Source: Seramator thermalis
GTDB lineage: Bacteria; Bacteroidota; Bacteroidia; Bacteroidales; Dysgonomonadaceae
DNA length: 64,000 nt
Assembly (NCBI RefSeq): GCF_004138125.1
Contig: NZ_RXHS01000002.1
Span: 186,001-250,000 of the forward strand
Reading direction: 5' to 3'
Shown piece after piece: positions 56,625-64,000 of this stretch. How positions within the stretch are numbered: position 1 is the first letter of the stretch; each line of letters starts with the position of its first letter. The notes beneath the pieces are model-generated. The model saw only the letters and a program-made list of their open reading frames with translations. It made no database searches and was not told the DNA's origin. A program made the translations under genes and the position numbers.

Positions 56625-56650
56625 GTTTCAATAGAGGTTATCTATTTGTT

Positions 56651-57244
56651 TTATTGCAGAGATAAACTCATTTTGTTATCATCCGCTATTTTACGCATGT
56701 TTTGTATGGCATAACGCATTCGTCCCAAAGCGGTATTGATACTCACCCCTGTCAACTCTGCTATTTCCTTGAAACTCATATCGCGATAATATCGCATCTC
56801 GAGTACTTCTCGTTGCGAATCGGGAAGGTGGCCTACAAGTTTTTTTACGTCGGCAAGTGTTTGGCTTTTCACCATCATGCTTTCGACAGTTTCTTCAGAA
56901 AATTTCGGATTATTGAAGAGATCAATTTCGTAGCGATCGTGCGAGACAGTGTTCTCAACTTGCTCCTGCCTGAAATAATCAACAATCAGGTTGTGAGCAA
57001 TCCGTGTGAGCCAGGCTTTGAATTTTCCTGAATCGGCATATCGCCCTTGCCTGATGGTGGTAATAGCCTTGACAAGCATATCCTGGAAAAGATCATTTGC
57101 AACTTCGCGATTGCGTACTGCACACAGGATATATCCATAAAGCGGCTGCTTATAGCGATTGAGGAGAATATCAAATGCCCTGTTGTTACCCGTAACATAC
57201 AACGCTACCAATTGTTCGTCGGTCATTGACAACAATGAATTCAT
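56651..57244 (-). CDS. ECF-type RNA polymerase sigma factor
   Basis: Sigma-70 family regulator of 197 residues with only regions 2 and 4. Region 2 covers about 20-90 (YGYILCAVRNREVANDLFQDMLVKA, with FKAWLTRIAHNLIVDYFR), region 4 covers about 135-185 (LPDSQREVLEMRYYRDMSFKEI, GVSINTALGRMRYAIQNMR). No anti-sigma factor or TonB-linked FecR gene lies beside it; the next gene on this strand encodes an HD hydrolase 179 bases upstream. Unusually for this family, the partner and targets cannot be guessed from the neighbours. Confidence 0.93.
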   Translation of the reverse strand: MNSLLSMTDEQLVALYVTGNNRAFDILLNRYKQPLYGYILCAVRNREVANDLFQDMLVKAITTIRQGRYADSGKFKAWLTRIAHNLIVDYFRQEQVENTVSHDRYEIDLFNNPKFSEETVESMMVKSQTLADVKKLVGHLPDSQREVLEMRYYRDMSFKEIAELTGVSINTALGRMRYAIQNMRKIADDNKMSLSLQ

Positions 57245-57423
57245 TACTTCATAAATTTAAAATGTTTATGTGCGTAATGTCAATTCAATAGGCAAATGAT
57301 TTGATGAATGGTGAATGATAATTTATTGTTACTGCAAAGAAAAGGAAAATTTTCCAAATGAGTCAAAAAAATACGATTGAATTTTTGAACGTGAAGAAAA
57401 ATTCCACAAATAAGATCTGATGT

Positions 57424-58044
57424 TTACGAAGATTGAGTTTTTTCCAATTCTTGCATGGCTTTGATCGTTTCGTCCATCAGATAATCTAATTCCCATCCAA
57501 GTGCTTGAGCACCTCGCAAAATAACTTCTCGCGAACATCCTGCGGCAAACTTTTTATCCTTGAATTTTTTCTTGAGCGATTGTGTAGTCAGATCGAGTGT
57601 GCTTTTGCTCGGTCGCATCAATATGGCCGCACCTATCAGACCTGTAAGTTCGTCGACAGCGTAAAGCACTTTCTCCATCGGATGCGAAGGGCGGACGTCT
57701 GTTTGTGTAAATCCGTATGCATGCGATACAATTGCTCTGATGATTTGAGGATCGAATCCCTCTTCGGTCAATATTTCGCGTACTTTGATGCAATGTTGTT
57801 CGGGAAATTGCTCAAAATCCAAATCGTGAAGCAATCCGACCAAGCCCCAGAAATCCACCTCCCGGTCGTATCCGAGAGTTTGTGCAAAATATCGCATCAC
57901 GCCCTCAACTGTTTCTGCATGCTGAATGTGAAAGGGCTCACTATTATATTTTCTGAGCAAATCGAAAGCTTTTTCTCGAGAAATTGACGGATTTAACCGT
58001 CCCGAATTGTCTTCAGGCAAATATTCCAATAGGATAATCTCCAT
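57424..58044 (-). CDS. HD-domain hydrolase
   Basis: Cytoplasmic metal-dependent phosphohydrolase-like protein of 206 residues. The HD core runs from about 38 to 150: an upstream histidine in HIQHAETVEGVMR, the H-D pair in GLLHDLDFEQFPEQH near 72-86, histidine in SHAYGF near 106 and the last aspartate in YAVDELTGL near 128. The substrate (nucleotide or other phosphoester) is unknown. It lies 69 bases downstream of the polyferredoxin gene and could be the last gene of that transcript. Confidence 0.85.
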   Translation of the reverse strand: MEIILLEYLPEDNSGRLNPSISREKAFDLLRKYNSEPFHIQHAETVEGVMRYFAQTLGYDREVDFWGLVGLLHDLDFEQFPEQHCIKVREILTEEGFDPQIIRAIVSHAYGFTQTDVRPSHPMEKVLYAVDELTGLIGAAILMRPSKSTLDLTTQSLKKKFKDKKFAAGCSREVILRGAQALGWELDYLMDETIKAMQELEKTQSS

Positions 58045-58113
58045 GCTGATTTTTTTTGATCTTTTTTGTTTTTGAATATCTTTCTGTAATGATCGGATTC
58101 TTCTTTATGGAGG

Positions 58114-59664
58114 TTAAAACCCAAAATCGTCAATGACGATTTCTTCTTTTTTCTCCTTTTTTACTTCGACTTTATTCTGCACATTTAACCCCTCCACAAA
58201 AATAGCCTTAAATGGTATTGCGGGGCATACATACTCGCAGCCTCCGCAGCCCACGCAAATGCTCTGATCGGTTTCGGGAATCGTTAAAACACCCTTGTAG
58301 GGAACCATGTGTACAGCTTGTGTGGGACAATGTTCTGAACATGCGCCACAATTCGTTTCGTCGTAATACACGATGCAATTTTCTTTGATGAATTGCACTT
58401 TACCCATTTGGGTTTGGTGCTTTGCATCCACATCAAGCTTAGTGATGGCTCCTGTCGGACACACATCTCCGCAAACCGTACAGTCGTAATTGCAGAAACC
58501 ATGATCGAAATACATTTTTGGTTGCATCATACCCGATAGTCCATATTCGAGAAAAGCCGGTTTTAATACATGAGAAGGGCATTTGCTGATACAAAGATGA
58601 CACGATATGCATTTGTCCTGCAAATGTTCGAAACTCAATGCTCCCGGAGGTGCAATGGGTGTCTCTCGTTTGATGTCTTTTTTGGGAAGTAGTTTACCTG
58701 CCGACTCCTGAGCCAATAGTTTTCCTGCAGCAATTCCGGTAATGAGGGTTGCGGAAAGAAATCTGCGTTTCGAGTCATCTACCGTTTGATTTCCTTTTTG
58801 ATAATTGTAGGCAATCGAGGGTTCTGCAACTTTTTGTCTTTTTGGGCCAACCGGAGCAAATTTTAGTGCGTTTCGGTTGCAGGTTTCGATGCAGTTGAAG
58901 CAAGTAACGCAGCGGCTGTAGTCCACTTGTTTGTTTTTCGAATTTATGCACGATGCTTTGCATTTCATGGTGCATAGCCCGCACGAATTGCAGTTTTCGT
59001 CGATGAATTGAATTTTGAATATGGAAAACTTGCCGATAAATCCCAGAACAGTTCCTACCGGACATACCGTATTGCAGTATGTGCGACCGTTTCGCCAAGC
59101 CAAAAATCCGATTCCGATAAGCGTCAACAAGGAGATGACGGTTGAAAAAATTCCTAAGCCGTAAATACTTACTTTGTAGAATGTATAGTTCTCGAATTTC
59201 GAAAAAATCTCGGCCAAGAGGTTATTTCCGGCCAAATATGCAGGACGGAAAAGGTGTGTAACGATTCGACCATAGGCTCCGTAAGGATCGAGCAATCCGA
59301 GCAGGAAAGTGAATCCGAAAACAAACGAAACGATCACCGCACCCAAGATGCTCCATCGGAGAATGGTTTTGGCCTTGCTATAGGAGTAACGTTTTTTTCG
59401 TATGAGTTTTTTTGATAACCACGCAACCATATCCTGATAAATACCCATCAGACAGATGGACGAACAATAAATACGTCCAAATAAAAGCGTCAAACCAACA
59501 AGTGCTCCAACGATTGCTATATTGAGAGCGAGTAGTGCAGGAATGAATTGGACGTCGGCCATAAAACTCATTTGTTGAGGTAATATTCCGCCAAAATCCA
59601 AAAAATATAACGTTATCAATGAGCAAAGAATGATTGAAACTGTTACTCTGATTTTCTTCAACAT
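58114..59664 (-). CDS. Membrane polyferredoxin (NapH/NosR-like, 4Fe-4S)
   Basis: Inner-membrane electron carrier of 516 residues. Four or five membrane segments occur in the first 200 residues, with two cysteine motifs of the NapH/NosR type (YCSSICLMG near 66-74 and YCNTVCPVG near 195-203). Next come two 4Fe-4S clusters (CNSCGLCTMKC, CVTCFNCIETC at about 223-265), a hydrophobic stretch near 303-318 (SATLITGIAAGKLLA), then more clusters: CISCHLCISKCP, CTVCGDVCP, CGACSEHCP and CVGCGGCEYVCP. It probably feeds electrons across or at the membrane to the DUF362 protein encoded just upstream. The electron donor and acceptor are not known. Confidence 0.9.
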   Translation of the reverse strand: MLKKIRVTVSIILCSLITLYFLDFGGILPQQMSFMADVQFIPALLALNIAIVGALVGLTLLFGRIYCSSICLMGIYQDMVAWLSKKLIRKKRYSYSKAKTILRWSILGAVIVSFVFGFTFLLGLLDPYGAYGRIVTHLFRPAYLAGNNLLAEIFSKFENYTFYKVSIYGLGIFSTVISLLTLIGIGFLAWRNGRTYCNTVCPVGTVLGFIGKFSIFKIQFIDENCNSCGLCTMKCKASCINSKNKQVDYSRCVTCFNCIETCNRNALKFAPVGPKRQKVAEPSIAYNYQKGNQTVDDSKRRFLSATLITGIAAGKLLAQESAGKLLPKKDIKRETPIAPPGALSFEHLQDKCISCHLCISKCPSHVLKPAFLEYGLSGMMQPKMYFDHGFCNYDCTVCGDVCPTGAITKLDVDAKHQTQMGKVQFIKENCIVYYDETNCGACSEHCPTQAVHMVPYKGVLTIPETDQSICVGCGGCEYVCPAIPFKAIFVEGLNVQNKVEVKKEKKEEIVIDDFGF

Positions 59665-59687
59665 GACGATTAATCTTTTTGGATTTC

Positions 59688-59695
59688 CAAAAATA
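59688..59695 (-). promoter_or_regulatory. Candidate -7 element for the polyferredoxin gene
   Basis: The minus strand reads TATTTTTG, a full TAnnTTTG match, 23 bases before the ATG at 59664 and just past the hairpin at 59708-59748. Confidence 0.35.
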
Positions 59696-59707
59696 AATGA
59701 TTTCCTA

Positions 59708-59748
59708 CCGACAGTCGATTAGAAATAGATTTCTTCATCGACTGTCGG
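59708..59748 (-). terminator. 12-bp perfect hairpin between DUF362 and polyferredoxin genes
   Basis: CCGACAGTCGAT (59708-59719) and its exact complement (59737-59748) with a 17-base loop. There is no T-run. It may be a weak terminator or an mRNA-processing or stabilising element. Confidence 0.45.
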
Positions 59749-59786
59749 ATAAATTCTTTTGAGATAATCTTCTCGAATCGGAATCT

Positions 59787-60728
59787 TTAAACCCTAATTC
59801 TTCTGATATTCAAACTGTCCAAATTCGTTGTTCCGAGTCCGAGAGCCTGAGCATTGGTTATGTGTTTGACGCGCTCGAGAGGCATTTCGCGTACTTGATT
59901 GAAAAAGTTAACTGCAGCAGTGTCAACTGCAACGATATTTTGAGAAATAAACTGTCCTTTGGACAGTACCACATCTGCAGGTGATTTGCCTCTGGGGCCA
60001 CTTGTTTTCATCAATCGATAAGCATCTACGATGTTGAGCACAGGACGCTTTTCGTAGGTACATGCGTCGGCAATGCATTGTTGCAGGTCGTTTGCATGGA
60101 AAAATCCTCGATCCCAAACGATGCCCATGTAATTTTTCATCGAAATGGTCATTTGCGCTCCGCCGTGATTTTTCAGAATGGGAACGTTAATCCATTTGTC
60201 GCTGTCAACGATTGCTTCGTGTATCTTGGCTGTTTTCAATTTTTTGCCCTTAGGCAACGAAACGGTTTTGTAATACGATTCCTGATGAGCCGGTACAACC
60301 TTGGCCCCTGCGGCTTTGGCCGCTGCTTCTATACCGCTGTTGGCGTAGCATTTGCGCCAGTCGTCGCAAGTGTGGTCAAAAACGGTTACTTCTTTGGCTC
60401 CGGCATCAAAACATTGCTTAATGATTTCGGCCACGAGTTTGGGGTTGGTGTCTGCAGCCATTTCAGGTGGTTGATCCCATCCGATATTGGGCTTAACACA
60501 TACTTTATCTCCACGGCTGATGAAGTTCTTCATTCCTCCCAATTCTGCGATTGCTTTGCGGAACATAACTTCGGGTTCGCCACCAATCACGGCAACAAGA
60601 TCGTATTTGGTGGCAGCATTGGCCGATTCGAAGCCTTGAGTAAGAATACTCATCGCATCCGCTTCTTTCATTGTAGTGAAGGCCGCTCCCGTCAGAGCTA
60701 TTGCTTTAAGAAAATTCCGTCTATCCAT
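59787..60728 (-). CDS. Tat-exported DUF362 protein
   Basis: A 313-residue protein with a twin-arginine signal (MDRRNFLKAIALTGAAF), which implies folding, perhaps with a cofactor, before export. The DUF362 body follows: KVCVKPNIGWDQPPEM near 75-90, VTVFDHTCDDWRKCY near 119-133, HGGAQMTISMKNYMGIVWDRGFF (region 190-212) and the C-terminal GLGTTNLDSLNIRRI. No cysteine cluster is fused to it here. Members are often encoded beside ferredoxin-type proteins; the reaction is unknown. It lies between the TonB receptor and polyferredoxin genes on the same strand. Confidence 0.85.
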   Translation of the reverse strand: MDRRNFLKAIALTGAAFTTMKEADAMSILTQGFESANAATKYDLVAVIGGEPEVMFRKAIAELGGMKNFISRGDKVCVKPNIGWDQPPEMAADTNPKLVAEIIKQCFDAGAKEVTVFDHTCDDWRKCYANSGIEAAAKAAGAKVVPAHQESYYKTVSLPKGKKLKTAKIHEAIVDSDKWINVPILKNHGGAQMTISMKNYMGIVWDRGFFHANDLQQCIADACTYEKRPVLNIVDAYRLMKTSGPRGKSPADVVLSKGQFISQNIVAVDTAAVNFFNQVREMPLERVKHITNAQALGLGTTNLDSLNIRRIRV

Positions 60729-60863
60729 GTTGTTCGTATTTTTGTATTGTTTGGTTATCAGATATGCTTTTATATAAGTTTTTTGTACTCTGAGTTTTCC
60801 GATTTTCGGTTTTATTCGGATTTTGCGCCATTTTTCAATTCGTCTTGACTGAAAATGGAAAAA

Positions 60864-62762
60864 TCATATCTCGATTGAAACTCCTCCGAATGCGGTAATT
60901 CCCGGCATGGGATATCCGTCGTTGATTTCGTATGATTGATCGAGAAGGTTTTCACCCTTGACAAATAGCTTCATCCATTTTATCACTTGATAATGTGCTC
61001 GACAATTCCAGAGAACGAAGCTGTTTTTTCTCATTTCGGGCCGAATATTCGTGTAGAGATTGCCGATATATTGAATGCCTGTAGATATATTCCAGCGTCC
61101 GGTTGTGAAATTTCCGCTCATATAAATTTTGTGCTCGGGTGCAGCCAACAATTTGTATTTCATATTCAACAAACTGTAATTGGCCGAAAAATGCAGGTTA
61201 CGGTTTGCTTCGTAGTGAATATCGAGTTCGACTCCCTTATTTTCCACTTTTCCTGAATTTACGTTGAGTGGTTTTCCTTCAACTACATCTACCTGAATCA
61301 TATTGCTCCCTCTGATATAAAAGAGATTTAGACCAAACGAAAGTTGCTGTGATGGAAAAGATTGAAATAACGAAACTTCGTAGTTCATTAATCGTTCTGG
61401 TTTTAAATCGGGATTTTGTGTGGGAAACATATACATTTCGCGAATGGTTGGGTTTCGAAATCCTTTGTTGACAATTGCTTTAATAATAGTTGAAGAAGAT
61501 GGCGAATAACTTGCTCCCAATTGCGGTATCCACTCCGAACCATTTATTTCATGATGATCGATCCTCAGACCGCCATTGAAAGTAAGTTTTTGATCGAAAG
61601 CCGCTTGTTGAATATCTATATAACCTGCCATATCATTCAAGCGAACGTCCACGATTTTGAAGTCAGGAGTTATTCCGTCGATATAACGATTGCGAGCCTT
61701 GCCTCCGAAACGTTGAAGGTCGAATCCTGCCGTGGTTTGGTTTCCTTCCGCAAACGAATAGGACTGCCTGATTGCGAATCCCATCATGTCGTCATTCGAA
61801 TGAAACAGGTAAGTTTTAGGCTCTGCACCTTCAACGTAGCCATCGTTAATTTTGTGTTCGCCGAAATTATAATAAATTTTCACGACACCGGTGGTATTGA
61901 CATATTTGTTCTCCACGGTGAAAGAGGCCATCCCGCGCGTAATATCGGCATCGTTGTCCTCCATGGGAGTTTGGAGTGTTCCCGGATTTGATGCGTTCGT
62001 ATTCGAAAGATCAATATTGGCGAATGCGCGCCAATTATCCGAAAAATCGTATCCCGCTTTGGCTTGGCCACCGGTTTGATCGAACTCCATATTGGGGCGG
62101 TGTCCGTCGGTGCGGTTATAACTTAAATCGGCATTGGCAAAAAAACCGTTCTGTCGATAATTTGACGAAATGTTTGCACTAAGTGTATTGTAGCTTCCAT
62201 ACATTGTTTGAAACGAATTGCGAAGGCCGTTGTGATTCATTTGTCGAGTAACGATGTTGACTACACCACCCATAGCATTTGATCCGTAAAGTATCGAAGC
62301 AGGGCCTCTAATCACTTCCACGCGTTCGGTTGATGAAGAAAGATAGGTGTCGGCCAATGGGTGTCCCATGAGTCCCATGAATTGTGGGTGTCCGTCTATC
62401 AAAACCAAAACTCCGGATGTAGGTGTTCCTCCGATGCCGCGGATGGTTATGCCTCCCGCTGCCCCCGAAGCTACTCCAAAACCCATCACCCCACGTTGTG
62501 TAACAAACAGTCCGGGAACTTCTTCGCTGAGTATAGGTAATAGCGACGGTTGCTTGTGAGCATCGATTTGATTCTTCGATATTACGCTAATGCTCATTGG
62601 TGCATTTTGCAGATTGACTTTCGACAGGTTTCCCGTGACGATGATTTCGTCTAATCGGACGCTGTCGGCAACTTGTTGCGAAAACAACAAATGAGGCACT
62701 GTCAGCAACGTGATTATTTGCAGGACCAGTAGGATAGGACGAAAAACAATAGGAACTTTCAT
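60864..62762 (-). CDS. TonB-dependent outer-membrane receptor
   Basis: Outer-membrane importer of 632 residues from the ATG at 62762 (an in-frame GTG precedes it by one codon). Signal peptide to about 29 (LLTVPHLLFS), TonB box VRLDEIIVTGN near 36-46, plug domain at about 50-160 (ITIRGIGGTPTSGVLVLIDG, VEVIRGPASILYGSNAMGG) and a 22-strand barrel ending in GGVSIEI. It lacks the carboxypeptidase-like domain and a SusD partner, so it belongs to the siderophore/cobalamin/metal class, not the glycan class. The substrate is unknown; the nearby ECF S-component and phosphoribosyltransferase genes suggest a vitamin- or nucleobase-like ligand. Confidence 0.92.
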   Translation of the reverse strand: MKVPIVFRPILLVLQIITLLTVPHLLFSQQVADSVRLDEIIVTGNLSKVNLQNAPMSISVISKNQIDAHKQPSLLPILSEEVPGLFVTQRGVMGFGVASGAAGGITIRGIGGTPTSGVLVLIDGHPQFMGLMGHPLADTYLSSSTERVEVIRGPASILYGSNAMGGVVNIVTRQMNHNGLRNSFQTMYGSYNTLSANISSNYRQNGFFANADLSYNRTDGHRPNMEFDQTGGQAKAGYDFSDNWRAFANIDLSNTNASNPGTLQTPMEDNDADITRGMASFTVENKYVNTTGVVKIYYNFGEHKINDGYVEGAEPKTYLFHSNDDMMGFAIRQSYSFAEGNQTTAGFDLQRFGGKARNRYIDGITPDFKIVDVRLNDMAGYIDIQQAAFDQKLTFNGGLRIDHHEINGSEWIPQLGASYSPSSSTIIKAIVNKGFRNPTIREMYMFPTQNPDLKPERLMNYEVSLFQSFPSQQLSFGLNLFYIRGSNMIQVDVVEGKPLNVNSGKVENKGVELDIHYEANRNLHFSANYSLLNMKYKLLAAPEHKIYMSGNFTTGRWNISTGIQYIGNLYTNIRPEMRKNSFVLWNCRAHYQVIKWMKLFVKGENLLDQSYEINDGYPMPGITAFGGVSIEI

Positions 62763-62841
62763 CACAATATGTCAATTAGTTGCGTTTTTAGATTGGTGCA
62801 AATAGGGTCCGGCGAAATAAAAAACGGGACCGTCTTTATCA

Positions 62842-63246
62842 TCACAGAATCCATGGAAATCTGAAACAATCTTCGTTATAGAGGTAATAATCGGCTTTAC
62901 CGTTCACGGCGAAAGTTTTTATGAGCTTAGCTTCATCTTTCAATAGGTTTATCGCATAATTCAGTGTGGCTCCTGTTTTCACACGATCTTCCACCAAAAG
63001 AATAGTTTTGTCCTTAAACGTGAAATCTATGGGCGAAATGAGTTTTGGACGGTCGTAACGCGGTTTTTGTTGAACATCGCGCAAATTTATTTTCAGAAGT
63101 TGAATGTCGATGTTCAGCCGCTGATTGAGCAATGCAGCAGGGATAATGCCGCCGTTGGCAATGGCAACAATCATATCAAACGTTTCGTGAAATTCTATTT
63201 CACGAAACCGTTGCATGACTTCATCGAATGATTTTCCTCCGCTCAT
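62842..63246 (-). CDS. Phosphoribosyltransferase-family protein
   Basis: Small type I PRTase of 134 residues. IVAIANGGIIPAALL near 27-41 is the first loop and ILLVEDRVKTGATLNYAI near 86-103 is the PRPP-binding loop (usual form DD-x-x-x-TG; here EDRVKTG). Relatives salvage purines (xanthine/guanine) or related bases. Position 29 bases after the ECF S-component gene and 79 bases before the TonB receptor gene suggests it traps an imported base as its nucleotide. The base is not known. Confidence 0.88.
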   Translation of the reverse strand: MSGGKSFDEVMQRFREIEFHETFDMIVAIANGGIIPAALLNQRLNIDIQLLKINLRDVQQKPRYDRPKLISPIDFTFKDKTILLVEDRVKTGATLNYAINLLKDEAKLIKTFAVNGKADYYLYNEDCFRFPWIL

Positions 63247-63275
63247 CTCAGATTTAGCAGTAACGTGTTATCCGA

Positions 63276-63788
63276 CTAAATCTTTTGCATCGATTTCAGC
63301 AGCAGGTATCCTCCAAAAAGTTGTATCAGTAATCCGGGAAATCCGATGCGAATGTCCTGTAATGCAACCGAAAGATTACCGTTCATTATCCATTCGATTC
63401 CGATACCGACGATTTGATAAGACAAAATAGCAAGAAAAATTCCCAATAATGATACCTGGCGGAAATGTTTGGCTAACAATCCGGCAGCTATAGCCAAGAT
63501 AATCGACTTAATGATGATGATGGGCAAAACGGCTGAAGGTGGCATTCCGAAAATCAAATTGTTAGCTATAGGCGAAAGAATCGCTGTCAACATTCCGACG
63601 TGAATCCCGTACTTGTAGGCAGCAATAAGTGTGAAAAAGTAGATTGGAAGCAGAATAAAGCCGCCATTGGGTACCAGATGCGCTAATTGTGGGAAAACTA
63701 AATTTCCGACGACAAACAACGAAGCAAGAAGATAGGTTTTTGCGTTGCTTAAGTTGAATGAATAGAGTTTTGCAGTTGTTGTAGCCAT
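63276..63788 (-). CDS. ECF transporter S (substrate-binding) component
   Basis: Integral membrane protein of 170 residues from the ATG at 63788, with about five to six membrane segments (YLLASLFVVGNLVF, FILLPIYFFTLIAAY, LPIIIIKSIILAIAAGLLA, LLGIFLAILSYQIVGIGIEW). The PNGGFILLPIYFFTL region and the size fit the S component of energy-coupling-factor vitamin transporters. No energising T or A components are in the window, as expected for transporters that share them. First gene of a run with PRTase, TonB receptor, DUF362 and polyferredoxin genes, led by a consensus promoter. Confidence 0.8.
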   Translation of the reverse strand: MATTTAKLYSFNLSNAKTYLLASLFVVGNLVFPQLAHLVPNGGFILLPIYFFTLIAAYKYGIHVGMLTAILSPIANNLIFGMPPSAVLPIIIIKSIILAIAAGLLAKHFRQVSLLGIFLAILSYQIVGIGIEWIMNGNLSVALQDIRIGFPGLLIQLFGGYLLLKSMQKI

Positions 63789-63849
63789 GGTTTTACAAAT
63801 TGTTGAAAATGGTTTGTGAAAATAATGTTTTGTTACAATACACAGGTAG

Positions 63850-63879
63850 CAAAGATACAAATAGTTCCAAATAATCAAA
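63850..63879 (-). promoter_or_regulatory. Promoter of the ECF S-component gene (TTTG / TATCTTTG)
   Basis: On the minus strand TTTG (63879-63876) and TATCTTTG (63857-63850), 18 bases apart, match the full Bacteroidota consensus. The transcript would have a leader of about 55 bases, too short for a typical riboswitch. Confidence 0.6.
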
Positions 63880-64000
63880 CCTGCACTGAAAAAAAGAAAG
63901 ATGCTTTTAAGAAAGATTAAAAAATGTCGTGGTTTTTGTGAAAATACGAGTGTTTGCCGCTAATGACTGAATTTTCGATTTACAAAGATGAATTTAAAGG

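Larger units (their letters stand above)
55202..56650 (+). other. 1.45-kb stretch without an intact gene
   Basis: No frame on either strand carries a believable intact gene. It contains the lepA terminator (55222-55254), a consensus promoter (55439-55471), the traces of a broken secreted-protein gene (from 55679) and a strong bidirectional terminator (56587-56624). So a transcript of about 1.1 kb is likely to be made. It may be the remains of a gene or a noncoding RNA. Confidence 0.7.

Noticed and set aside
63988-64000. ATG AAT TTA AAG at the right edge, a possible plus-strand gene start
   Set aside because: Only four codons are visible and no promoter or ribosome site supports it.

Overview
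The window looks like a chromosomal segment of a Bacteroidota bacterium, most likely order Bacteroidales; the family cannot be fixed from sequence alone. The evidence is a SusC/SusD outer-membrane starch system, Bacteroidota-type promoters (TAnnTTTG at -7) in front of many genes, few Shine-Dalgarno sequences, a Bacteroidales-style division/cell-wall (dcw) cluster running from mraZ to ftsZ, and a meso-diaminopimelate dehydrogenase. Nearly all genes are intact and typical of a core chromosome. No phage, transposase, CRISPR array or rRNA operon was seen.

Layout. (1) 1-12018, minus strand: a starch-utilisation operon in the order SusC, SusD, SusE-like binding lipoprotein, neopullulanase, GH13 amylase lipoprotein, GH97 glucosidase. 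The last gene runs off the left edge. A terminator-like hairpin sits between the import/binding genes and the enzyme genes. (2) 12626-31331, plus strand: mraZ, rsmH, ftsL, ftsI (PASTA type), murE, mraY, murD, ftsW, murG, murC, ftsQ, ftsA, ftsZ, then a GatB/YqeY gene. Two blocks of foreign or accessory character interrupt it: a 7-bp minisatellite plus a four-helix-bundle (23S-IVS-type) gene between mraY and murD, and an outer-membrane protein gene, four 42-bp repeats and a DUF6261-like gene between ftsW and murG. (3) 31419-36909, minus strand: an SDR oxidoreductase, then a glycogen/alpha-glucan operon (debranching enzyme, GT4 glycosyltransferase, GH57 amylase). (4) 37075-47711, plus strand: rhomboid protease, meso-DAP dehydrogenase, lgt, flavodiiron protein, nagB, aminotransferase, LolC/E-like permease and tricorn-type protease. 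(5) 47811-49003, minus strand: tRNA-Val(UAC) followed by three tandem 394-bp units, each with a GIY-YIG nuclease gene and the tRNA terminator; degenerate tRNA pieces lie at the unit junctions. (6) 49278-55201, plus strand: purB, a pseudouridine synthase with a long basic N-terminal tail, asnS and lepA. (7) 55202-56650: about 1.4 kb without an intact gene, but with a good promoter and a strong terminator, probably a decayed gene. (8) 56651-63788, minus strand: ECF sigma factor, HD hydrolase, polyferredoxin membrane protein, Tat-exported DUF362 protein, TonB-dependent receptor, phosphoribosyltransferase and ECF-transporter S component. The last five may form one uptake and redox system of unknown substrate.

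The genes share clear themes: capture and breakdown of starch outside and in the periplasm, storage and turnover of glycogen inside, supply of cell-wall precursors (DAP dehydrogenase feeding MurE; NagB linking amino sugars to glycolysis), and division. The best candidates for something undescribed are the tRNA/GIY-YIG array, the minisatellite plus four-helix element inside the dcw cluster, the 42-bp palindromic repeats, the ORF-free transcription unit and the TonB/ECF/PRTase/DUF362/polyferredoxin cluster.
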